Below, in pieces: positions 55,501 through 64,000 of a stretch of 64,000 nt of DNA (its first letter is position 1; every line of letters starts with the position of its first letter). This DNA comes from Auanema rhodensis (lineage: Eukaryota > Nematoda > Chromadorea > Rhabditida > Rhabditidae). The stretch spans positions 19,545,638-19,609,637 of the forward strand of contig OZ059900.1 of NCBI GenBank assembly GCA_964057225.1, read 5' to 3'. Under the pieces are notes generated by a model, which worked only from the letters and a program-made list of their open reading frames with translations, did no database searches and was not told the DNA's origin. Position numbers and translations under genes: made by a program.

Positions 55501-57263
55501 ACTAGACGTTGTACAAACAATTTTGAGCTAGGTTTCATTGACATTGCATGAGTTTGAACACATGAAATCGTAAGTCAAAACCTTGTTTACAGCGAAATTT
55601 CCAAAAACTGGTTTTCCAGCATAATAAAATATTTCTCATGGGAAATACTGTGTTTTTGTATTTTTCTAGTGTTCAGCATGTAAAATGCTTCATTTTAGTA
55701 TGTAACACGCTGAAATTCGTTGCATTTGACGACTCATATGAACAAAAATCGATTTAATCAATATTAGCCATAAGGGGCGTGCCCTCAGAATATGCTAATT
55801 TCCTTAATTTTCTAACCCCTGTTTTTTTGTCGTGAAAGTGGAACTAGACGTTGTACGAACAATTTTGAGCTAGGTTTCATTGACATTGCATGAGTTTGAA
55901 CACATGAAATCGTAAGTCAAAACCTTGTTTACAGCGAAATTTCCAAAAACTGGTTTTCCAGCATAATAAAATATTTCTCATGGGAAATACTGTGTTTTTG
56001 TATTTTTCTAGTTTTCAGCATGTAAAATGCTTCATTTTAGTATGTAACACGCTGAAATTCGTTGCATTTGACGACTCATATGAACAAAAATCGATTTAAT
56101 CAATATTAGCCATAAGGGGCGTGCCCTCAGAATATGCTAATTTCCTTAATTTTCTAACCCCTGTTTTTTTGTCGTGAAAGTGGAACTAGACGTTGTACGA
56201 ACAATTTTGAGCTAGGTTTCATTGACATTGCATGAGTTTGAACACATGAAATCGTAAGTCAAAACCTTGTTTACAGCGAAATTTCCAAAAACTGGTTTTC
56301 CAGCATAATAAAATATTTCTCATGGGAAATACTGTGTTTTTGTATTTTTCTAGTGTTCAGCATGTAAAATGCTTCATTTTAGTATGTAACACGCTGAAAT
56401 TCGTTGCATTTGACGACTCATATGAACAAAAATCGATTTAATCAATATTAGCCATAAGGGGCGTGCCCTCAGAATATGCTAATTTCCTTAATTTTCTAAC
56501 CCCTGTTTTTTTGTCGTGAAAGTGGGACTAGACGTTGTACGAACAATTTTGAGCTAGGTTTCATTGACATTGCATGAGTTTGAACACATGAAATCGTAAG
56601 TCAAAACCTTGTTTACAGCGAAATTTCCAAAAACTGGTTTTCCAGCATAATAAAATATTTCTCATGGAAAATACTGTGTTTTTGTATTTTTCTAGTGTTC
56701 AGCATGTAAAATGCTTCATTTTAGTATGTAACACGCTGAAATTCGTTGCATTTGACGACTCATATGAACAAAAATCGATTTAATCAATATTAGCCATAAG
56801 GGGCGTGCCCTCAGAATATGCTAATTTCCTTAATTTTCTAACCCCTGTTTTTTTGTCGTGAAAGTGGAACTAGACGTTGTACGAACAATTTTGAGCTAGG
56901 TTTCATTGACATTGCATGAGTTTGAACACATGAAATCGTAAGTCAAAACCTTGTTTACAGCGAAATTTCCAAAAACTGGTTTTCCAGCATAATAAAATAT
57001 TTCTCATGGGAAATACTGTGTTTTTGTATTTTTCTAGTGTTCAGCATGTAAAATGCTTCATTTTAGTATATAACACGCTGAAATTCGTTGCATTTGACGA
57101 CTCATATGAACAAAAATCGATTTAATCAATATTAGCCATAAGGGGCGTGCCCTCAGAATATGCTAATTTCCTTAATTTTCTAACCCCTGTTTTTTTGTCG
57201 TGAAAGTGGAACTAGACGTTGTACGAACAATTTTGAGCTAGGTTTCATTGACATTGCATGAGT

Positions 57264-57281
57264 TTGAACACAACCTTGTTT
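57264..57281 (-). repeat. 17-bp deletion in a monomer (325-bp copy), second occurrence
   Basis: The same 17-bp loss between gaacac and aaccttg is seen at 57271/57272, 4771 bp after the first. The breakpoint is identical, so the two are copies of one event spread by the 14-monomer duplication, not independent deletions. Agreement with the first copy ends soon after (catggaaaa near 57331 against catgggaaa near 52560). Confidence 0.95.
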
Positions 57282-58036
57282 ACAGCGAAATTTCCAAAAA
57301 CTGGTTTTCCAGCATAATAAAATATTTCTCATGGAAAATACTGTGTTTTTGTATTTTTCTAGTGTTCAGCATGTAAAATGCTTCATTTTAGTATGTAACA
57401 CGCTGAAATTCGTTGCATTTGACGACTCATATGAACAAAAATCGATTTAATCAATATTAGCCATAAGGGGCGTGCCCTCAGAATATGCTAATTTCCTTAA
57501 TTTTCTAACCCCTGTTTTTTTGTCGTGAAAGTGGGACTAGACGTTGTACGAACAATTTTGAGCTAGGTTTCATTGACATTGCATGAGTTTGAACACATGA
57601 AATCGTAAGTCAAAACCTTGTTTACAGCGAAATTTCCAAAAACTGGTTTTCCAGCATAATAAAATATTTCTCATGGGAAATACTGTGTTTTTGTATTTTT
57701 CTAGTGTTCAGCATGTAAAATGCTTCATTTTAGTATGTAACACGCTGAAATTCGTTGCATTTGACGACTCATATGAACAAAAATCGATTTAATCAATATT
57801 AGCCATAAGGGGCGTACCCTCAGAATATGCTAATTCCCTTAATTTTCTAACCCCTGTTTTTTTGTCGTGAAAGTGGAACTAGACGTTGTACGAACAATTT
57901 TGAGCTAGGTTTCATTGACATTGCATGAGTTTGAACACATGAAATCGTAAGTCAAAACCTTGTTTACAGCGAAATTTCCAAAAACTGGTTTTCCAGCATA
58001 ATAAAATATTTCTCATGGGAAATACTGTGTTTTTGT

Positions 58037-58038
58037 AA
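58037..58038. other. Orientation junction 2: inverted to forward
   Basis: Inverted sequence ends at actgtgtttttgta (phase 1 read backwards) and forward sequence starts at aaaattgttcgtac (phase 137), with no shared base required. The first forward monomer carries three private variants: agtccc, caggagtt and tatagct. The same junction recurs at 63676/63677. Confidence 0.95.
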
Positions 58039-61000
58039 AAATTGTTCGTACAACGTCTAGTCCCACTTTCACGACAAAAAAACAGGAGTTAGAAAATTAA
58101 GGAAATTAGCATATTCTGAGGGCACGCCCCTTATAGCTAATATTGATTAAATCGATTTTTGTTCATATGAGTCGTCAAATGCAACGAATTTCAGCGTGTT
58201 ACATACTAAAATGAAGCATTTTACATGCTGAACACTAGAAAAATACAAAAACACAGTATTTCCCATGAGAAATATTTTATTATGCTGGAAAACCAGTTTT
58301 TGGAAATTTCGCTGTAAACAAGGTTTTGACTTACGATTTCATGTGTTCAAACTCATGCAATGTCAATGAAACCTAGCTCAAAATTGTTCGTACAACGTCT
58401 AGTTCCACTTTCACGACAAAAAAACAGGGGTTAGAAAATTAAGGGAATTAGCATATTCTGAGGGCACGCCCCTTATGGCTAATATTGATTAAATCGATTT
58501 TTGTTCATATGAGTCGTCAAATGCAACGAATTTCAGCGTGTTACATACTAAAATGAAGCATTTTACATGCTGAACACTAGAAAAATACAAAAACACAGTA
58601 TTTCCCATGAGAAATATTTTATTATGCTGGAAAACCAGTTTTTGGAAATTTCGCTGTAAACAAGGTTTTGACTTACGATTTCATGTGTTCAAACTCATGC
58701 AATGTCAATGAAACCTAGCTCAAAATTGTTCGTACAACGTCTAGTTCCACTTTCACGACAAAAAAACAGGGGTTAGAAAATTAAGGGAATTAGCATATTC
58801 TGAGGGCACGCCCCTTATGGCTAATATTGATTAAATCGATTTTTGTTCATATGAGTCGTCAAATGCAACGAATTTCAGCGTGTTACATACTAAAATGAAG
58901 CATTTTACATGCTGAACACTAGAAAAATACAAAAACACAGTATTTTCCATGAGAAATATTTTATTATGCTGGAAAACCAGTTTTTGGAAATTTCGCTGTA
59001 AACAAGGTTTTGACTTACGATTTCATGTGTTCAAACTCATGCAATGTCAATGAAACCTAGCTCAAAATTGTTCGTACAACGTCTAGTCCCACTTTCACGA
59101 CAAAAAAACAGGGGTTAGAAAATTAAGGAAATTAGCATATTCTGAGGGCACGCCCCTTATGGCTAATATTGATTAAATCGATTTTTGTTCATATGAGTCG
59201 TCAAATGCAACGAATTTCAGCGTGTTACATACTAAAATGAAGCATTTTACATGCTGAACACTAGAAAAATACAAAAACACAGTATTTCCCATGAGAAATA
59301 TTTTATTATGCTGGAAAACCAGTTTTTGGAAATTTCGCTGTAAACAAGGTTTTGACTTACGATTTCATGTGTTCAAACTCATGCAATGTCAATGAAACCT
59401 AGCTCAAAATTGTTCGTACAACGTCTAGTTCCACTTTCACGACAAAAAAACAGGGGTTAGAAAATTAAGGAAATTAGCATATTCTGAGGGCACGCCCCTT
59501 ATGGCTAATATTGATTAAATCGATTTTTGTTCATATGAGTCGTCAAATGCAACGAATTTCAGCGTGTTACATACTAAAATGAAGCATTTTACATGCTGAA
59601 CACTAGAAAAATACAAAAACACAGTATTTCCCATGAGAAATATTTTATTATGCTGGAAAACCAGTTTTTGGAAATTTCGCTGTAAACAAGGTTTTGACTT
59701 ACGATTTCATGTGTTCAAACTCATGCAATGTCAATGAAACCTAGCTCAAAATTGTTCGTACAACGTCTAGTTCCACTTTCACGACAAAAAAACAGGGGTT
59801 AGAAAATTAAGGGAATTAGCATATTCTGAGGGCACGCCCCTTATGGCTAATATTGATTAAATCGATTTTTGTTCATATGAGTCGTCAAATGCAACGAATT
59901 TCAGCGTGTTACATACGCAAATGAAGCATTTCACATGCTGAACACTAGAAAAATACAAAAACACAGTATTTCCCATGAGAAATATTTTATTATGCTGGAA
60001 AACCAGTTTTTGGAAATTTCGCTGTAAACAAGGTTTTGACTTACGATTTCATGTGTTCAAACTCATGCAATGTCAATGAAACCTAGCTCAAAATTGTTCG
60101 TACAACGTCTAGTCCCACTTTCACGACAAAAAAACAGGGGTTAGAAAATTAAGGAAATTAGCATATTCTGAGGGCACGCCCCTTATGGCTAATATTGATT
60201 AAATCGATTTTTGTTCATATGAGTCGTCAAATGCAACGAATTTCAGCGTGTTACATACTAAAATGAAGCATTTTACATGCTGAACACTAGAAAAATACAA
60301 AAACACAGTATTTCCCATGAGAAATATTTTATTATGCTGGAAAACCAGTTTTTGGAAATTTCGCTGTAAACAAGGTTTTGACTTACGATTTCATGTGTTC
60401 AAACTCATGCAATGTCAATGAAACCTAGCTCAAAATTGTTCGTACAACGTCTAGTTCCACTTTCACGACAAAAAAACAGGGGTTAGAAAATTAAGGAAAT
60501 TAGCATATTCTGAGGGCACGCCCCTTATGGCTAATATTGATTAAATCGATTTTTGTTCATATGAGTCGTCAAATGCAACGAATTTCAGCGTGTTACATAC
60601 GCAAATGAAGCATTTCACATGCTGAACACTAGAAAAATACAAAAACACAGTATTTCCCATGAGAAATATTTTATTATGCTGGAAAACCAGTTTTTGGAAA
60701 TTTCGCTGTAAACAAGGTTTTGACTTACGATTTCATGTGTTCAAACTCATGCAATGTCAATGAAACCTAGCTCAAAATTGTTCGTACAACGTCTAGTTCC
60801 ACTTTCACGACAAAAAAACAGGGGTTAGAAAATTAAGGAAATTAGCATATTCTGAGGGCACGCCCCTTATGGCTAATATTGATTAAATCGATTTTTGTTC
60901 ATATGAGTCGTCAAATGCAACGAATTTCAGCGTGTTACATACGCAAATGAAGCATTTCACATGCTGAACACTAGAAAAATACAAAAACACAGTATTTCCC

Positions 61001-62583
61001 ATGAGAAATATTTTATTATGCTGGAAAACCAGTTTTTGGAAATTTCGCTGTAAACAAGGTTTTGACTTACGATTTCATGTGTTCAAACTCATGCAATGTC
61101 AATGAAACCTAGCTCAAAATTGTTCGTACAACGTCTAGTTCCACTTTCACGACAAAAAAACAGGGGTTAGAAAATTAAGGAAATTAGCATATTCTGAGGG
61201 CACGCCCCTTATGGCTAATATTGATTAAATCGATTTTTGTTCATATGAGTCGTCAAATGCAACGAATTTCAGCGTGTTACATACTAAAATGAAGCATTTT
61301 ACATGCTGAACACTAGAAAAATACAAAAACACAGTATTTCCCATGAGAAATATTTTATTATGCTGGAAAACCAGTTTTTGGAAATTTCGCTGTAAACAAG
61401 GTTTTGACTTACGATTTCATGTGTTCAAACTCATGCAATGTCAATGAAACCTAGCTCAAAATTGTTCGTACAACGTCTAGTTCCACTTTCACGACAAAAA
61501 AACAGGGGTTAGAAAATTAAGGAAATTAGCATATTCTGAGGGCACGCCCCTTATGGCTAATATTGATTAAATCGATTTTTGTTCATATGAGTCGTCAAAT
61601 GCTACGAATTTCAGCGTGTTACATACTAAAATGAAGCATTTTACATGCTGAACACTAGAAAAATACAAAAACACAGTATTTCCCATGAGAAATATTTTAT
61701 TATGCTGGAAAACCAGTTTTTGGAAATTTCGCTGTAAACAAGGTTTTGACTTACGATTTCATGTGTTCAAACTCATGCAATGTCAATGAAACCTAGCTCA
61801 AAATTGTTCGTACAACGTCTAGTTCCACTTTCACGACAAAAAAACAGGGGTTAGAAAATTAAGGAAATTAGCATATTCTGAGGGCACGCCCCTTATGGCT
61901 AATATTGATTAAATCGATTTTTGTTCATATGAGTCGTCAAATGCTACGAATTTCAGCGTGTTACATACTAAAATGAAGCATTTTACATGCTGAACACTAG
62001 AAAAATACAAAAACACAGTATTTCCCATGAGAAATATTTTATTATGCTGGAAAACCAGTTTTTGGAAATTTCGCTGTAAACAAGGTTTTGACTTACGATT
62101 TCATGTGTTCAAACTTATGCAATGTCAATGAAACCTAGCAAAAAATTGTTCGTACAACGTCTAGTCCCACTTTCACGACAAAAAAACAGGGGTTAGAAAA
62201 TTAAGGGAATTAGCATATTCTGAGGGCACGCCCCTTATGGCTAATATTGATTAAATCGATTTTTGTTCATATGAGTCGTCAAATGCAACGAATTTCAGCG
62301 TGTTACATACTAAAATGAAGCATTTTACATGCTGAACACTAGAAAAATACAAAAACACAGTATTTCCCATGAGAAATATTTTATTATGCTGGAAAACCAG
62401 TTTTTGGAAATTTCGCTGTAAACAAGGTTTTGACTTACGATTTCATGTGTTCAAACTCATGCAATGTCAATGAAACCTAGCTCAAAATTGTTCGTACAAC
62501 GTCTAGTTCCACTTTCACGACAAAAAAACAGGGGTTAGAAAATTAAGGAAATTAGCATATTCTGAGGGCACGCCTCTTATGGC
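58038..62583 (+). repeat. Satellite block C: forward tandem array, 13 monomers plus 100 bp
   Basis: Phases 137 to 236 spanned 13 times plus 100 bp gives exactly 4546 bp, so no indels are present. The copies belong to the block-B subfamily read in the other direction: agtccc, aagggaatt and a tattttcc copy near 58941. Local markers are a TA-to-GC doublet in three copies (acatacgcaaatg at 59917, 60601 and 60943), gctacg in two adjacent copies (about 61603 and 61945), and cttatgc with agcaaaaaatt in the copy near 62115-62145. No coding potential. Confidence 0.97.
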
Positions 62584-63052
62584 GAAATTTCCAAAAACTG
62601 GTTTTCCAGCATAATAAAATATTTCTCATGGGAAATACTGTGTTTTTGTATTTTTCTAGTGTTCAGCATGTAAAATGCTTCATTTTAGTATGTAACACGC
62701 TGAAATTCGTTGCATTTGACGACTCATATGAACAAAAATCGATTTAATCAATATTAGCCATAAGGGGCGTGCCCTCAGAATATGCTAATTCCCTTAATTT
62801 TCTAACCCCTGTTTTTTTGTCGTGAAAGTGGGACTAGACGTTGTACGAACAATTTTTTGCTAGGTTTCATTGACATTGCATAAGTTTGAACACATGAAAT
62901 CGTAAGTCAAAACCTTGTTTACAGCGAAATTTCCAAAAACTGGTTTTCCAGCATAATAAAATATTTCTCATGGGAAATACTGTGTTTTTGTATTTTTCTA
63001 GTGTTCAGCATGTAAAATGCTTCATTTTAGTATGTAACACGCTGAAATTCGT
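61946..63052. repeat. Inverted duplication (fold-back) with 165-bp spacer
   Basis: Left arm 61946-62416 is the reverse complement of right arm 62582-63052 (471 bp, no mismatch found by eye), with spacer 62417-62581. The pairing is fixed by private variants in both arms: cttatgc at 62114-62120 against gcataag at 62878-62884, and agcaaaaaatt near 62138 against aattttttgct near 62850. It is also supported by agtccc and aagggaatt in both. Beyond 61945/63053 the arms diverge (gctacg against cgttgc), and the next inverted monomers carry gtgaaact. In single-stranded form the arms could form a long hairpin. Confidence 0.9.
62582..62583. other. Orientation junction 3: forward to inverted
   Basis: Forward sequence runs through cgcctcttatggc (phase 236) and continues as gcgaaatttcc, the inverted strand entered at phase 69. 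The gc at 62582-62583 fits both sides, so shared sequence is 2 bp. The last forward monomer has a private cgcctctt. This junction is the inner edge of the fold-back duplication. Confidence 0.95.
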
Positions 63053-63676
63053 TGCATTTGACGACTCATATGAACAAAAATCGATTTAATCAATATTAGC
63101 CATAAGGGGCGTGCCCTCAGAATATGCTAATTCCCTTAATTTTCTAACCCCTGTTTTTTTGTCGTGAAAGTGAAACTAGACGTTGTACAAACAATTTTGA
63201 GCTAGGTTTCATTGACATTGCATGAGTTTGAACACATGAAATCGTAAGTCAAAACCTTGTTTACAGCGAAATTTCCAAAAACTGGTTTTCCAGCATAATA
63301 AAATATTTCTCATGGGAAATACTGTGTTTTTGTATTTTTCTAGTGTTCAGCATGTAAAATGCTTCATTTTAGTATGTAACACGCTGAAATTCGTTGCATT
63401 TGACGACTCATATGAACAAAAATCGATTTAATCAATATTAGCCATAAGGGGCGTGCCCTCAGAATATGCTAATTCCCTTAATTTTCTAACCCCTGTTTTT
63501 TTGTCGTGAAAGTGAAACTAGACGTTGTACAAACAATTTTGAGCTAGGTTTCATTGACATTGCATGAGTTTGAACACATGAAATCGTAAGTCAAAACCTT
63601 GTTTACAGCGAAATTTCCAAAAACTGGTTTTCCAGCATAATAAAATATTTCTCATGGGAAATACTGTGTTTTTGTA
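62582..63676 (-). repeat. Satellite block D: short inverted array, 3 monomers plus 69 bp
   Basis: Length 1095 = 3 x 342 + 69, with no indels. The first full monomer mirrors the copy near 62.1 kb in block C. The next two carry gtgaaact and tacaaac near 63172-63190 and 63514-63532, one unit apart, a combination not noticed elsewhere. The block ends at the same phase and sequence (actgtgtttttgta) as block B. Confidence 0.96.
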
Positions 63677-63677
63677 A
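63676..63677. other. Orientation junction 4: repeat of junction 2
   Basis: The sequence across the join is the same as at 58037/58038, including agtccc, caggagtt and tatagct in the following monomer. Spacing is 5639 bp. Similarity upstream of the join reaches only to about 63532 (tacaaac here, tacgaac near 57891). Confidence 0.95.
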
Positions 63678-64000
63678 AAATTGTTCGTACAACGTCTAGT
63701 CCCACTTTCACGACAAAAAAACAGGAGTTAGAAAATTAAGGAAATTAGCATATTCTGAGGGCACGCCCCTTATAGCTAATATTGATTAAATCGATTTTTG
63801 TTCATATGAGTCGTCAAATGCAACGAATTTCAGCGTGTTACATACTAAAATGAAGCATTTTACATGCTGAACACTAGAAAAATACAAAAACACAGTATTT
63901 CCCATGAGAAATATTTTATTATGCTGGAAAACCAGTTTTTGGAAATTTCGCTGTAAACAAGGTTTTGACTTACGATTTCATGTGTTCAAACTCATGCAAT
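63677..64000 (+). repeat. Satellite block E: forward array cut by the window end
   Basis: These 324 bp match 58038-58361 without a difference that I can see, so a copy of block C probably begins here and continues past the window. Whether a second 5639-bp rearranged unit follows in full cannot be seen. Confidence 0.93.

Larger units (their letters stand above)
49021..57290 (-). repeat. Higher-order repeat in block B: 14-monomer, 4771-bp spacing
   Basis: About 3.3 kb starting between 49020 and 49299 recurs 4771 bp later (14 x 342 minus 17). Paired markers are gcgtaccc (49299 and 54070), gtgaaatg (49541 and 54312), taactcctg, cagtgttttt with cttcacttt (49851 and 54622), gttttcag (51240 and 56011) and the 17-bp deletion (52501 and 57272). 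Differences include cgaacgatt near 51431, ctaaaccctg near 52414 and gattgaatc at 54387, each in one copy only. About 1.3 kb between the two matching stretches does not correspond, so this is not a complete tandem pair. Confidence 0.9.
35835..58037 (-). repeat. Satellite block B: inverted tandem array, 65 monomer periods
   Basis: The same 342-bp monomer runs on the minus strand for 22,203 bp. Adding back two 17-bp deletions gives 65 x 342 + 7, so the block starts and stops at the same monomer phase (ttttgta at both ends). Plus-strand markers include gtgggact versus gtggaact, aattccctt versus aatttcctt, catggaaaata versus catgggaaata, and gtgaaatg versus gtaaaatg. The block-A markers at phases 16/18, 131 and 158 were not seen. 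Stops are frequent in every frame and no gene is apparent. Confidence 0.98.

Noticed and set aside
35835-58037. Block B as a mobile element or inverted terminal repeat structure.
   Set aside because: The inside is the same satellite monomer throughout, with no coding sequence, terminal repeats or target-site duplication at the joins.

Overview
The window is one uninterrupted field of tandem satellite DNA. Its basic unit is a 342-bp monomer, about 34% G+C by hand count of the first copy. Roughly 187 monomers fill all 64 kb. I find no protein-coding gene, rRNA, tRNA, transposon, CRISPR array or unique spacer. Monomer length, near-identity of copies, nested higher-order periods and orientation switches point to a eukaryotic nuclear satellite array of the centromeric, pericentromeric or other heterochromatic kind. 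I cannot name the species. Long A+T-rich monomers with inverted blocks are known from insects such as tenebrionid beetles, but that is only a weak guess.

Layout by orientation (forward means reading from the unit's 'tacaaaaacacag' start, phase 1): block A, forward, 1-35836 (104 monomers plus 247 bp); block B, inverted, 35835-58037 (65 monomer periods plus 7 bp, two copies carrying a 17-bp deletion); block C, forward, 58038-62583 (13 monomers plus 100 bp); block D, inverted, 62582-63676 (3 monomers plus 69 bp); block E, forward, 63677-64000 (running off the end). Every orientation change is a clean satellite-to-satellite junction with 0-2 bp of shared sequence.

Block A holds several monomer subtypes defined by linked substitutions (phases 16/18, 131, 146/147/153, 158, 175-181, 229/230, 321). 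It is built in layers: a 2400-bp seven-monomer unit tandemly doubled at 4792-9591, a three-monomer (1026-bp) rhythm at 15412-21225, a seven-monomer (2394-bp) repeat from 22936, then a nearly homogenised stretch from about 27 kb to the inversion. Block B is a different subfamily with its own markers (phases 19, 161, 202) and its own long periods: nine monomers (3078 bp), two monomers (684 bp), and a 14-monomer spacing of 4771 bp that includes a 325-bp deletion monomer.

The most interesting part is the right end. The junction at 58037/58038 recurs exactly at 63676/63677, 5639 bp later. The first monomer after it is the reverse complement of a specific monomer near 49 kb in block B. Around 62.5 kb there is a 471-bp perfect (by eye) inverted duplication with a 165-bp spacer, whose arms share private variants. 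Together these suggest fold-back rearrangement followed by amplification of the rearranged unit. All statements come from reading the sequence; no database search was possible.
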